A DNA stretch of 64,000 nucleotides from Oceanimonas smirnovii ATCC BAA-899 (GCF_000381965.1 NZ_KB908464.1:49862-113861), one strand, 5' to 3'. Positions 36,111-45,436 are shown, counted from the stretch's first letter. Translations and numbers: made by a program. The notes: generated from the letters alone by a model not told the origin.

Positions 36111-36140
36111 AAAAACAGCGCCTCAAGGCGCTGTTTTTTT
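36111..36140. terminator. Bidirectional terminator between fepA and the siderophore operon
   Basis: AAAAACAGCGCC-tcaa-GGCGCTGTTTTTTTT forms a long stem with A- and T-tracts on both sides. It lies 15 bases after fepA and abuts the stop of the convergent esterase gene, so it probably ends both transcripts. Confidence 0.9.
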
Positions 36141-36958
36141 TATGGCTCAAACATCAGCCGCAGGGCGCGCTGTATGCCGATCATCACCACCGAGCTGTGG
36201 TCCTCTTCGGGAAAGCAGCGATAGCTGACCCGCTGCGGGCCCAGCTGCTGCTGGCACAGGGCGGCCACAGCGGCGGCGTGGGTGAGCATGGCGCGAGTGT
36301 TGCGCCGGGCAATCAATTGCTCTCTTGCCGGCCCGTCGGGAATCCAGGGCGCCGGTGTGCCCTCCCACTCGCCGGTGGCAATCAGCACACGGGGGGCCTG
36401 ACTGGCCTGCAGCTGCTGCAGTCGTTTGGTCAACGCGTCGGGCTGCCACCACACAGAAGGGCTGATGGCGGCAAAGTGGGAAAAGGCATGAGGCTGCAGG
36501 CCCAGCGCATTCAGCACAAAATAACCGGCCAGAGAATGGCCGAACAGCATCTGATGAGCCCGGTTAAAATTAAATTCCCGGGCCAGCTCAGGCGTCAGCT
36601 GCCGGCTGATAAAGTCCAGAAATGCCCTGCCACCACCGGCGGTATCGGCTTTTACCGCTGCCGAGGGTTCAAAGGTAAAGTCCCGGTAACGGAACTCGGT
36701 GGCAAACAGCCGTTCATCACCATGGGCAATGCCCACCACGGCGGCCAGCCCCACACCGGTGGCATCGGGCCGGCGGCCGCCGCGCTGTATCGCCTCCACA
36801 ACAGTGGCAAACAAGGCATTGCCGTCCAGCACATAAACCACGGGCCAGCCCTGCTCAGGCGGCTCGCCCTTGGGCTGCCAGATACTGATCTCGTATTCAA
36901 TGCCGCTGCTGTTGGCACAATAATTACGTACCCGGCTGTCAGCCAGTGACCATGTCAT
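36140..36958 (-). CDS. Cytoplasmic siderophore esterase-like hydrolase (Fes/IroE family)
   Basis: A 272-residue alpha/beta hydrolase without a signal peptide. WPVVYVLDGNALF is the oxyanion strand, LFGHSLAGYFVL the nucleophile elbow (GHSLAG), ISPSVWW the family loop, and EEDHSSVVMIG carries the catalytic His. Fold and neighbours suggest it opens the ester backbone of the imported ferric siderophore to release iron, complementing the periplasmic paralogue at 32933. I prefer ATG 36958, eight bases behind GAGG; ATG 36979 is possible. It is the last gene of the eleven-gene operon and overlaps the ATPase gene. Confidence 0.8.
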   Translation of the reverse strand: MTWSLADSRVRNYCANSSGIEYEISIWQPKGEPPEQGWPVVYVLDGNALFATVVEAIQRGGRRPDATGVGLAAVVGIAHGDERLFATEFRYRDFTFEPSAAVKADTAGGGRAFLDFISRQLTPELAREFNFNRAHQMLFGHSLAGYFVLNALGLQPHAFSHFAAISPSVWWQPDALTKRLQQLQASQAPRVLIATGEWEGTPAPWIPDGPAREQLIARRNTRAMLTHAAAVAALCQQQLGPQRVSYRCFPEEDHSSVVMIGIQRALRLMFEP

Positions 36959-37745
36959 CTTCAAGGGCCTCGTCGTCAATCATTACCTGCATCTGGCCAC
37001 GCGCGCAGTATTCAATACGCGCCCTGACCCCATACACCTCGGCCAGAGAAGCCGGCGTAATGGCCTGCTCCGGCGTGCCGCTGGCCACCACCTTGCCTCT
37101 GGCCAGCATCACAATGCCGTCGGACCAGCGGGCCGCGATGCTTAAATCATGGAGCACCACCATCACTATCATGTGCCGCTCCCGGGCCAGCTCCCGCACC
37201 AGCCGCATCACGCGAAACTGATGCTTTAAATCCAGCGCACTGATGGGCTCATCCAGCAGCAGCACCCTAGGGTTGCGCGCCAGCACCTGAGCCAGAGACA
37301 CCAGCTGGCGCTGGCCGCCGGACAAATGCCCCAGGTTGCGCATGGCCAGATCAATAATGCCCACCCGCTCCAGTACGCTCACCGCATGCTGCTTGATGGC
37401 CTCGCTGCTGTGCAGCCCCTCCATGGGAGAGGCCCTGAGCGCGCTGATCACACTTTCCAGCACATTCAGCGACACCCCCTGAGGCAGAGTCTGGGGCATA
37501 TAGGTGACGCTTCTGGCCCAGTCTGCCAGCGGCTTGCCTATCAGCTCGGAGCCGTTCAACTGTACTGAGCCCGTCGCTGGCTGCAATCCCGCCAGCGCTC
37601 TGAGCAGGGTGCTTTTGCCGGCGGCATTGGGGCCAATCAGGGAATACACGCCGCCGGGACTCAGCATGGGCAGGGTCACGCCCTGCACCACGGCCCGTTT
37701 GCGGTAGCCGGTGGCCAGGTTGGTAATAGTCAGACCGTCACTCAT
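36939..37745 (-). CDS. Ferric siderophore ABC transporter ATPase (FepC type)
   Basis: A 268-residue ATPase. Walker A GPNAAGKSTLL is at about 38-48 with an Ala for the usual Gly, followed by Q-loop YMPQTLPQG, signature HLSGGQRQLVSLAQ, Walker B VLLLDEPISALD and switch His VVLHD. This pattern is that of FecE/FepC proteins for iron-siderophore import. It overlaps the permease gene by four bases (ATGA). Confidence 0.9.
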   Translation of the reverse strand: MSDGLTITNLATGYRKRAVVQGVTLPMLSPGGVYSLIGPNAAGKSTLLRALAGLQPATGSVQLNGSELIGKPLADWARSVTYMPQTLPQGVSLNVLESVISALRASPMEGLHSSEAIKQHAVSVLERVGIIDLAMRNLGHLSGGQRQLVSLAQVLARNPRVLLLDEPISALDLKHQFRVMRLVRELARERHMIVMVVLHDLSIAARWSDGIVMLARGKVVASGTPEQAITPASLAEVYGVRARIEYCARGQMQVMIDDEALEDDMVTG

Positions 37746-38818
37746 GATCGGGCCTCCGGTTTCCAGAAGATCAGCAACAAAAATACCGGCACGCCCACCA
37801 TGGCGGTGACGATACCCACCGGCAACAACACGCCGGGCACCAGCATTTTGCTGGCCGCCGAGGCCAGCGCCATAATCAGCGCCCCGGTCAGCAGAGTGCC
37901 CGGCAGTAAAAAGCGATGATCCTCACCCAGCAGCAAGCGGGCAATATGCGGCCCCACCAGACCGATAAAGCCGATGGTGCCCACAAAGGCCACCGAGGTG
38001 GCGGCCAGCAGGCTGACCCTGAGCAGCGCCAGAAAGCGCAGCCGTCCCACATGAATACCAAAGCTGCGGGCGCGATCTTCCCCCAGCCGCAGGGCGGTCA
38101 GCTTGCTGGCAGACAACAGTGAAAACGGCACCACCAGCAGCAATACCAGCGCCATCAGCCCCACATTCTGCCAGTTGGCGCGGGACAGCGAGCCCATGCT
38201 CCAGAACACCAGCTGCTGCAGCGCCGCCTGAGAAGAGGCAAACTGCACAAAGGCCACCAGAGCGTTAAACACAAACACCAGCGCAATGCCCAGCAGCACC
38301 ATGGTTTCCACGCTGCTGCTGCGCAGCCTGGTCATCAGCTGCAGCAGCAGCACAGAGCCAAAGGCAAAAATAAAGGCGTTAAGGGATACCATCCATTCGG
38401 CGGCTATAAAGGGCAGACTGATGCCGAGCACGATGGCCAAGGCGGCACCAAATGACGCCGCAGACGACACCCCCAGGGTAAAGGGGCTGGCCAGAGGATT
38501 ATTGAGAATGGCCTGCATCTCGGCCCCGGCCAGAGACAGGGCCGCTCCCACCAGCACCGCCATCAGTGCATAGGGCAGACGCACATTCCAGATAATGGTG
38601 TGCTGGGCCGGCGACAGCGATGCCGGATCCAACAGCCCGGCCCACACCTGGGCGGCGGTCATGGCAGAGGGGCCTGTAGTCATGTCCAGCAGCAGGGCGG
38701 CGGCGCACAACAGGGTAAGCGCGGCCAGCACCAGCAGCCGCCAGCGCACCTTGCCGCGATAGGCAAATAAAATGTCAGCGCTGGCGCTGCGTTGTTCAGT
38801 CAGGGTATTCAAGGGCAT
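37742..38818 (-). CDS. Ferric siderophore ABC permease (FecCD family)
   Basis: A 358-residue permease with about ten hydrophobic helices. Landmarks are RLPYALMAVLVGAALSLAGA near residue 80, NPLASPFTLGVSSAASFGAA, and GTIGFIGLVGPHIARLLLGE with the conserved Gly-rich coupling region. Only one FecCD gene is present here, whereas enterobactin systems of enterics have two (FepD and FepG), so this one would have to act as a homodimer, as in BtuC. Its start shares a base with the binding-protein stop. Confidence 0.9.
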   Translation of the reverse strand: MPLNTLTEQRSASADILFAYRGKVRWRLLVLAALTLLCAAALLLDMTTGPSAMTAAQVWAGLLDPASLSPAQHTIIWNVRLPYALMAVLVGAALSLAGAEMQAILNNPLASPFTLGVSSAASFGAALAIVLGISLPFIAAEWMVSLNAFIFAFGSVLLLQLMTRLRSSSVETMVLLGIALVFVFNALVAFVQFASSQAALQQLVFWSMGSLSRANWQNVGLMALVLLLVVPFSLLSASKLTALRLGEDRARSFGIHVGRLRFLALLRVSLLAATSVAFVGTIGFIGLVGPHIARLLLGEDHRFLLPGTLLTGALIMALASAASKMLVPGVLLPVGIVTAMVGVPVFLLLIFWKPEARS

Positions 38819-39918
38819 TACTCAGCAGAAGACAGACTGATCCAGCCGGTGCCCTCATAGGGTACCGCCAGAAAGTCCTGATTGATGGTGGCAAGGGTTT
38901 GAGCCGGCGCAAGATCGGCAAACACCTCAGGGTGCAGCCACTTGGCCAGCACTTCCACCGCCACTATGTCCAGGGGCGAGTTCAGCAGCTGATGTGCCAG
39001 TCCGTATACCCGGCCCTGATGAACGGCGGTCAGATCCTGAATGCCCTGACGCTCGGCCACCCGCTGCAGGGCCGCTCTGGCCTGCTCGGGGCCATAGCCG
39101 CCGCCCAGCACCAGGCCGTTGCTTTTTTCCAGCGCAGGGCCGCCGGTGGCGATATACACATCAGGATCACTGGCAATAATGTATTCCAGATTCAGCTTGC
39201 CCGAGGCCCGGGTCAGCACGTCTGCGCCTATATTATGGCCGCCGGCAAAGTCGATATAATCCCCTACTCCGCCGGTGCCCGGGGAAAAGCAGCAGTCCTG
39301 AGTAATGCCCGCATGGGCTTCCATAAAGACGCTGGGCTTGTCGGTGCTCTCTTGCAGTTTTTCGGCAATCTGGGCCAGATGCGCATCCCGCAGCGCCAGA
39401 TAGTCACTGGCCTGCTGCTCGTGGCCGGTCAGGGTGCCCAGCAGCTGCAGGCTGGGGGCCTGATGCTTGAAGGGATCAATAAAGAAGTCGATAAACACCA
39501 CGGCAATGCCGGACGCCTCCAGCAGCGCAATCTGATCCTCCGTAGGGCCCCGGCTTAATGACAGCACGGCCACATCGGGCTCGGCGGCCAGCATGGACTC
39601 CATATCAAAGCTTTCGGCGGAGCTGGACACCAGCGGCACTTGCTCAATGGCCGGAAATGCCGCCCTGAGCTGCTGATAATAATGCTCGCCCACCCGGTTG
39701 ATGTCTTTGGGCCAGCCCGCCAGGTGCTGCACCGGATCATCAGATATCAGCGACAGCGCCAGCAGAAAGCGGCCGTCGTCAATGGCGATGCGCTCTATTT
39801 TGTTGGGCAGGGTCACGGTACGACCGCGCAGGTCGGTCACCGTTTGCCCTGCCAGCGCCGGTGTGGTGACCAGCATCAGCAGGCAGAGCCAGTGCCTGAG
39901 TTTTTTAACATACAACAT
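38818..39918 (-). CDS. Siderophore ABC transporter substrate-binding protein
   Basis: A 366-residue periplasmic binding protein with signal peptide (about 1-23, ending ALA). It has a class III fold: TVTDLRGRTVTLPNKIERIA at the N-terminus, AAEPDVAVLSLSRG, a long interdomain helix, and LEYIIASDPDVYIATGG. It delivers the ferric catecholate from the receptor to the permease. The gene follows entA by 14 bases with AAGGA ahead of its ATG. It is longer than FepB (318) and only distantly like it. Confidence 0.88.
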   Translation of the reverse strand: MLYVKKLRHWLCLLMLVTTPALAGQTVTDLRGRTVTLPNKIERIAIDDGRFLLALSLISDDPVQHLAGWPKDINRVGEHYYQQLRAAFPAIEQVPLVSSSAESFDMESMLAAEPDVAVLSLSRGPTEDQIALLEASGIAVVFIDFFIDPFKHQAPSLQLLGTLTGHEQQASDYLALRDAHLAQIAEKLQESTDKPSVFMEAHAGITQDCCFSPGTGGVGDYIDFAGGHNIGADVLTRASGKLNLEYIIASDPDVYIATGGPALEKSNGLVLGGGYGPEQARAALQRVAERQGIQDLTAVHQGRVYGLAHQLLNSPLDIVAVEVLAKWLHPEVFADLAPAQTLATINQDFLAVPYEGTGWISLSSAE

Positions 39919-39932
39919 GCTTATTATCCTTG

Positions 39933-40694
39933 TTAACCGCGCAGGGTGGCACCGCCGTCCACATAGAGATCGTCCATTACTATATGGCCGGCCTGATCCG
40001 ACAGCAAAAACATCACCGCATTGGCTACGTCCTCGGGTTGCGCCAGTTTGCCCAGCGGAATGCCGGTTTTATAAATATTCGGCAGGCCGGCAATCACCTG
40101 TTCAGCGCCACGCTCGTCGGCCCACATGCCGGTTTGCATGGGCGTCAGGGTAGAGCCGGGTGCCACCGTGTTGCAGCGAATGCCAAGGGGGGCCAGCTCC
40201 AGCCCCAGGCAACGCATCAACATGTGGGTCGCCGCCTTGGACGCGCCATAGGCGGCCATGGCGTGCCGCGGTATGCCGGCGGCATTGGAGCCCACTGTCA
40301 CCATAACGCCCTGCCGGCGCGGGCTCATTACTCTGGCCAGGGCCCGGCACAGATAGAAGACCCCGTCGGTATTTACCGCAAAGGTACGCCGCCACTGCGC
40401 ATCATCAATGGTGTCTATGGTGCCGGACTGCAGCACACCGGCCACATTGATACCAAAGCCGATGGGGCCCAGCCGCTGTTCAATGTCATCCACCAGGGCG
40501 TTGACCGCCACTGAGTCGGTCACATCCAGCGGGCGGCTGTGCACTCGGGGCAAACCGTCAAACTCAGGGGCCACCACATCCGTGGCCACCACTGAGCAGC
40601 CGCTGTGATGCAGCAGTTTGACCAGAGCCCGGCCAATGCCGCCGCCGGCACCGGTAACCAGCGCCAGTTTGCCGTTAAATCCGCTCAGCTGCAT
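39933..40694 (-). CDS. entA: 2,3-dihydro-2,3-dihydroxybenzoate dehydrogenase
   Basis: A 253-residue short-chain dehydrogenase. VTGAGGGIGRALV near residue 13 is the NAD-binding loop, NVAGVLQSG the NAG-type strand, and YGASKAATHML carries the catalytic Tyr-x3-Lys. It ends DDLYVDGGATLRG. It makes 2,3-dihydroxybenzoate (DHB) from the product of the isochorismatase. It overlaps the entF end by ten bases and precedes the transport genes in the same operon. Confidence 0.93.
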   Translation of the reverse strand: MQLSGFNGKLALVTGAGGGIGRALVKLLHHSGCSVVATDVVAPEFDGLPRVHSRPLDVTDSVAVNALVDDIEQRLGPIGFGINVAGVLQSGTIDTIDDAQWRRTFAVNTDGVFYLCRALARVMSPRRQGVMVTVGSNAAGIPRHAMAAYGASKAATHMLMRCLGLELAPLGIRCNTVAPGSTLTPMQTGMWADERGAEQVIAGLPNIYKTGIPLGKLAQPEDVANAVMFLLSDQAGHIVMDDLYVDGGATLRG

Positions 40695-43600
40695 TTTATG
40701 TTCTCCTCGGTGTGGGCCATGACGGCGGCAAGCTCGGGGGCCAGTGCCGCCGAGGCCTGACTGCCGGTCATTTCGGCATGTAAAAAAGGTAATTCAATGG
40801 CTTGTACTTGAGTGGCATAGGGTGCCCAGAGGGACGACTGCAGCCAGGGCTTATCACCATGATCCCGGCCGGCACGCACGTGCAGCAGAGTGCCCGCCAG
40901 CGGCTGATGATAGTGCTCCCGCACCCATTTGTTGGTACTGGTCACCGCCCGCACCACGCCATCCAGCGCTGCCTCGGGCAAATTGCCCAGGGTGGTGTCG
41001 CCCCGGCGCAAAAACGCCACTACCTTTTCACGGGTGTCGAGCTCTGTGTGCTGCTCCGGATCGTAACCGGCAATGGCCAGCAGGGCGCGCAGCGCCGCCA
41101 CCGGGCCCGGCTCCGGCTCGGCGCGCCAGCATTCCGCCGGATAGGCATCCAGCAGCGCCACCATGCCCACCGGCCGCCCCAGCTGCTGCAGCCGCACCGC
41201 CATGGCCTGGGCGATAATGCCGCCCACAGACCAGCCCAGCAGGTGCACGGGCCCTGTCGGGTACAGCTCATTGATAGTCTCAACGTAACGGGCCGCCAGG
41301 CTGTTGATGCTGTCCTCCAGGGGTTGCTGTGGGTTCAGCGCCGGTGACTGCAGGCCATACAGCGTACGGCCGGGCAGGCGCTGGGCCAGCTCGCGGTAGT
41401 TCCAGGCAATGCCCCCCGCCGGGTGCACCGCAAATACCGGAGGCAGACTGCCCTGCCCTTTCGAGAGTTGTATATAAGGCCCCAGGCCGTCATCAATGCT
41501 GAACTGGTGCGCGTCCAGCACGGCCGCCAGCCCCGCTACCGTAGGATTGGCAAACAAAGCGCCCAGCCCCGGATCCCGCTGCCAGCGGACTTCTATGGCC
41601 AGCAGCAGATGCACCGCCGAGAGCGAGTCGCCCCCAAGAGCAAAAAAGTCATCCTGCCGCCCCGGCAGCGCGGCCAGCTTCAGCTGCTCGGCAAACAGGA
41701 CGGCCAGCGCCTGTTCGGTGGCGGTTTGCGGCTCGCCGCCGCTGCCGCTGTCGGCTTTGGGTGCCGGCAGCGCCTTGCGATCCAGCTTGCCGTTAGCCGA
41801 CAGCGGCCAGTGCTCAAGCCAGACAAAGGCCGAGGGCACCATGTAATCCGGCAACCGGCCCGCCAGATGCAGGCGCAGTGCCGCTTCATCGGGCACGGCA
41901 TTGTCTTTGGCCTGCTCTTTGGCCTGCATATAGGCCACCAGTCTGGGGTTGCCGTCGTCATGGCGCAGCAGCACTTCACCCCGGGCCACGCCCGGTGCCG
42001 TGCTCAGGGCGTGGGTAATGTCGCCCAGCTCAATGCGCAGGCCGCGCAGTTTTATCTGATCATCACTGCGGCCCAGATATTCCACCGCCCCGTCCCGGCG
42101 AAAACGTGCCACATCGCCGCTGTGATAAAGCCGCTCGCCGGGTGTAAAGGGATTAGCAATAAAACGCTCATTGGTGAGCGCCGGCTGGCCCAGATACCCC
42201 CGGGCCAGCTGCACCCCGCCCAGATACAGATCACCGGCCACGCCGGGCGGCTGGGGCCGAAACTCGGCATCCAGCACATACAGCTGGGTGTTCCACACCG
42301 GAAAGCCAATGGGCACGGAAATGCTGGTGTCGCTGCGGCTCGCTTCCCACCAGCTCACGTCCACCGCCGCTTCCGTGGGTCCATACAGGTTGAACAAGCG
42401 GGCCGACAGCCGCTGATGAAAGCGGTCCCGCAGGCTGGCGGTCAGGGCCTCGCCACTGACAATTACCCGGCGCAGGGAAGCATGCTCACCGCCGGGAGTG
42501 GCCAGAAAGGCCGCCAGCATGGAAGGCACAAAGTGCAGCGTGGTAATGCCCTCTTCATCAATAAGCCGGGCGATATGCCGCGGATCCTGATGGGCGTCGG
42601 GGGGCGCTATCACCAGACAGGCCCCGCTCAGCAGCGGCAAAAAGAACTCCCATACCGACACATCAAAGGTAGCGGGGGTTTTCTGCAAAATGCGCTCGCT
42701 GGCATCCACCGCAAAAAACGCCTGCATCCACAGCAGCCGGTTGACGATAGCTTTGTGCTCCACCACCACCCCCTTGGGCTCACCGGTGGAGCCGGAGGTA
42801 TAAATCACATAGGCGGCATCCTGCGGCACGGGCCGGTGAGCCAACGCCACTGTGCTGTGCTGAGGCCAGCTGCCGGGGGCCAGTGGCTGCCAGCGGGCAA
42901 AGCGCGCCGGCTCATCGGTCAGTATTCGGGCCGGCCGGGCCGAGTCAAGAATGCGGCGCAGGCGTTCGTCGGGCTGGCTGGCATCCAGCGGCAGATAGGC
43001 ACCGCCGGCGCGCTGAATGGCCAGCAGGGCGATAACCAGTTCAAAGGAGCGCGGCAGCGCCACCGCCACCAGGGACGACGGCGGCAGCGTCAGCGCCAGT
43101 GCCCGGCTGCGTTGCTCCAGCTCGGCGTAACTCATGTGCTCACCGTTAAACACCAGCGCCGTGGCCCCGGGGGTGGCCGCCATTTGGGCCTCGAACAGTG
43201 CCACCAGTGTGGTGTCGGGCACAATATGGTCAGTCTTGTTTACTTCAAGAGAATACCGCGCCTGCTCGGCGGGGGTGGCCAGGGGAATGTCCTGCAGCCG
43301 GCCATTGTGCTGCCATACCGACAGTGCCGCCTGCAAAAAGGCCGGCAGCCGGGCACTGTGATCCGCTACGTCTTGCTGGCTGTAAAGGCGACCATTGGCT
43401 TCAATTTCAAGGTGCAGGCTGTCCTGGCCATTGCCCCGAAAGCCCAGGGTCAGGTCGTCCACTGGCCCCGTGCTTAAAATGTGCAGTTCGGCCTGCATGC
43501 CCTTGAGGGTAAAAGGAGTGTAAAAGGGCTGCACATTGATCAGCGGCCCGTGCAGCCGGCGCTGGCCGCCAATCAGGCCCAGGTCCCGGCGCAGCTGCTC

Positions 43601-44551
43601 ACCCCGGTAGCGGCCATGGCGGCGGCCCCGGGTCAGCTCCCGCACCGTGTGGGGCAGAAACTCGCTTAAGGCCTCATTTCCCGCTCGCAGGGCCAGCGGC
43701 AGTACGTTCATCACCATGGCGGGCAGGCGCGCCGCCTTGCTGCCCAGGCGGCCCATATAGGGCACGCCCACCACCACTTCCGCGGCCTGATCGCTGTGGC
43801 GGCGGCAATATTCAGCGGTCAGTACGGTCAGCACATCGGGCCAGGGCAGCTGCCGGGCCTGACACAGGCTTAACAGCTGAGCACGCAGCTCATGGCCCAA
43901 AGGCACTCTGTGCCGGTGGCAGGCATGCACAGCCGCATGGGGCTGAGGCTCGCCGGCAAGGGTGGCCGGCGGCGGCAACGCATTCAGGGTGTCTTTCCAG
44001 TAGGCCTGATCCCGGCGTCGGCGTTCGCCGAGCTGGTAGTCCTGATCTTCCTGCCATACCGGCAGCCAGGGCGCAAAGGGCTGGCTGCGGCCGTCACCGG
44101 CATAAAGGGCACTGACCCGCTCGCAGAACAGCGCCATGCCATAGCCATCGTTCACCAGATGGTGCACCCGCACATACCAGGCGTAGCGACCCTCACCCAG
44201 CAGATACAGCCGCTGGCAGGCCAGCTTGTCCTGACAGGGATCCAGCGGCCGGTTCACATCGGCCAGATAGTGCTGCTCGGCGGCTTGCGGCTGATGGACC
44301 ATGTCAATCACTTCCAGCCGGGGCGTGTGCGCGGCGTCGGGCCACTGCAGCGGACCCTGGGCAAAGCGCAGCTGCAGACTGGTGGCCTCCCTGGCGGCCT
44401 GATTGGCGGCCTGCTCAAAGGCATTCACATTCAGCTCGCCCTCAAGATAAATGACATGGGCGGTGTTAAAGGCCGGATTGTCCGGTGCCAGCTGCTGGGC
44501 AAACCAAAGTCCCTGCTGGGCTTCGGTCAGGGAATAATGATGGCCTGACAT
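40685..44551 (-). CDS. entF: Serine-activating NRPS EntF (C-A-T-TE)
   Basis: A 1288-residue synthetase (E. coli 1293). Condensation domain with HHLVNDG at 130-136. Adenylation domain from about 470 to 890 with YVIYTSGSTGEPKG, LFNLYGPTEAA and GRSDDQIKLRGLRIELGD. Carrier domain FFALGGDSLSA with the pantetheine Ser near 976. Thioesterase with GWSVGG (Ser about 1108), Asp about 1135 and His about 1258. Specificity residues read off by hand against GrsA are D-V-W-H-I-S-L-V-D(-K), nine of ten matching the EntF serine code. It therefore joins DHB to serine and probably releases a cyclic trimer. ATG 44551 lies three bases from the carrier-gene stop. Confidence 0.94.
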   Translation of the reverse strand: MSGHHYSLTEAQQGLWFAQQLAPDNPAFNTAHVIYLEGELNVNAFEQAANQAAREATSLQLRFAQGPLQWPDAAHTPRLEVIDMVHQPQAAEQHYLADVNRPLDPCQDKLACQRLYLLGEGRYAWYVRVHHLVNDGYGMALFCERVSALYAGDGRSQPFAPWLPVWQEDQDYQLGERRRRDQAYWKDTLNALPPPATLAGEPQPHAAVHACHRHRVPLGHELRAQLLSLCQARQLPWPDVLTVLTAEYCRRHSDQAAEVVVGVPYMGRLGSKAARLPAMVMNVLPLALRAGNEALSEFLPHTVRELTRGRRHGRYRGEQLRRDLGLIGGQRRLHGPLINVQPFYTPFTLKGMQAELHILSTGPVDDLTLGFRGNGQDSLHLEIEANGRLYSQQDVADHSARLPAFLQAALSVWQHNGRLQDIPLATPAEQARYSLEVNKTDHIVPDTTLVALFEAQMAATPGATALVFNGEHMSYAELEQRSRALALTLPPSSLVAVALPRSFELVIALLAIQRAGGAYLPLDASQPDERLRRILDSARPARILTDEPARFARWQPLAPGSWPQHSTVALAHRPVPQDAAYVIYTSGSTGEPKGVVVEHKAIVNRLLWMQAFFAVDASERILQKTPATFDVSVWEFFLPLLSGACLVIAPPDAHQDPRHIARLIDEEGITTLHFVPSMLAAFLATPGGEHASLRRVIVSGEALTASLRDRFHQRLSARLFNLYGPTEAAVDVSWWEASRSDTSISVPIGFPVWNTQLYVLDAEFRPQPPGVAGDLYLGGVQLARGYLGQPALTNERFIANPFTPGERLYHSGDVARFRRDGAVEYLGRSDDQIKLRGLRIELGDITHALSTAPGVARGEVLLRHDDGNPRLVAYMQAKEQAKDNAVPDEAALRLHLAGRLPDYMVPSAFVWLEHWPLSANGKLDRKALPAPKADSGSGGEPQTATEQALAVLFAEQLKLAALPGRQDDFFALGGDSLSAVHLLLAIEVRWQRDPGLGALFANPTVAGLAAVLDAHQFSIDDGLGPYIQLSKGQGSLPPVFAVHPAGGIAWNYRELAQRLPGRTLYGLQSPALNPQQPLEDSINSLAARYVETINELYPTGPVHLLGWSVGGIIAQAMAVRLQQLGRPVGMVALLDAYPAECWRAEPEPGPVAALRALLAIAGYDPEQHTELDTREKVVAFLRRGDTTLGNLPEAALDGVVRAVTSTNKWVREHYHQPLAGTLLHVRAGRDHGDKPWLQSSLWAPYATQVQAIELPFLHAEMTGSQASAALAPELAAVMAHTEENIKCS

Positions 44552-44553
44552 TA

Positions 44554-44802
44554 TCAGGCACCGCCCTGCTGACGCTGCACCTGCTGCCACCAGCCATCGA
44601 GCGTCGGCGTTTCCGCCAGATCGGCAAAACGCAGCTCCAGGCCGGTTTTGTTCCATTCCACCGACAGGTTAAAAATGCGCATCGAATCCAGCCCCCAGTC
44701 CAGCAGGTTGTCGTCGTTGTACAGTTCATCAGGGCTTTCACCCAGAATGGCGGCAATATCGCTGCGCATACGCTCCAGGGTAAGGGGTGCTTGTTTGCTC
44801 AT
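44554..44802 (-). CDS. Stand-alone aryl carrier protein (EntB C-terminal domain)
   Basis: An 82-residue carrier protein. NLLDWGLDSMRIFNL holds the pantetheine-accepting Ser (DSM) at about residue 40, flanked by four predicted helices; PTLDGWWQQV at the end matches the EntB C-terminus (PTIDAWW). It would carry DHB loaded by EntE for EntF, after activation by EntD. In E. coli this domain is fused to the isochorismatase; here it is a separate gene starting one base after that gene's TGA in another frame. Confidence 0.88.
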   Translation of the reverse strand: MSKQAPLTLERMRSDIAAILGESPDELYNDDNLLDWGLDSMRIFNLSVEWNKTGLELRFADLAETPTLDGWWQQVQRQQGGA

Positions 44803-44803
44803 T

Positions 44804-45436
44804 TCAAAGGGCCTTTAACAGTTGTTCTGTGGTCATGGGCACACCGCAGGTGCGGGCAATCCAGTGCAGGGCCGACATCTGATCCTCACGGCTGAAGTCG
44901 GCCACGGCGTCGGCGGCAATAAAGGGCTCTATGTCCAGCTGAAACGCCTCGGCAATGGTGGCGGTGCAGCCGATATGGGCATATACACCGGTCACCAGTA
45001 ATTGATCCCGCCCGCGCACCCGCATCAGGGTTTCCAGGTTGCTGCGCTGAAAGGCGCTGTAGCGGTGCTTGACCAGCACATGATCGTCCGGCTGGGGAGC
45101 AAGCGCCTCGATAATGGCTTCATGCTCGGGCGCGCGGCTCATGCCCGGCCCCCACAAATCGGCCTGCAGGCCACGGTCGCAACGCTGCTGATTGCCTCTC
45201 TGAGCGGTGTAGAACACCGGGATCTGCCGTGCCCGGCAATGGGCAATCAGGGCGGCGATATTGGCAATGGCCGGTGCCAGCGGCGCGCCGGCGGCATTAA
45301 AGGGCCGCAGAAAATAATGCTGCATGTCGTGCACCAGCAGCGCCAGCCGGCCGGCCTCGGGCTGCCAGCGGGCACGGGCCTCGGGCAGCTCGTGGGCGGT
45401 GGGTTGGGCATAGTCGGAAATAACGGGAAGTCCCAT
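44804..45436 (-). CDS. entB: Isochorismatase (EntB N-terminal domain only)
   Basis: A 210-residue cysteine-hydrolase-fold protein. LALLVHDMQHYFLRPF carries the catalytic Asp, the Lys is in LVKHRYSAFQRSNLE, and GVYAHIGCTATIAEAFQ is the conserved loop where related hydrolases have the nucleophilic Cys. It hydrolyses isochorismate to 2,3-dihydro-DHB and pyruvate. The protein stops at the point where enteric EntB enters its linker to the aryl carrier, so the two EntB domains are two genes here. The start overlaps the entE stop (TGATG). Confidence 0.92.
   Translation of the reverse strand: MGLPVISDYAQPTAHELPEARARWQPEAGRLALLVHDMQHYFLRPFNAAGAPLAPAIANIAALIAHCRARQIPVFYTAQRGNQQRCDRGLQADLWGPGMSRAPEHEAIIEALAPQPDDHVLVKHRYSAFQRSNLETLMRVRGRDQLLVTGVYAHIGCTATIAEAFQLDIEPFIAADAVADFSREDQMSALHWIARTCGVPMTTEQLLKAL

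Noticed and set aside
41423..43477. A 684-codon plus-strand frame opposite entF
   Set aside because: Antisense of the adenylation domain, with biased His/Gln/Arg composition and no motifs.
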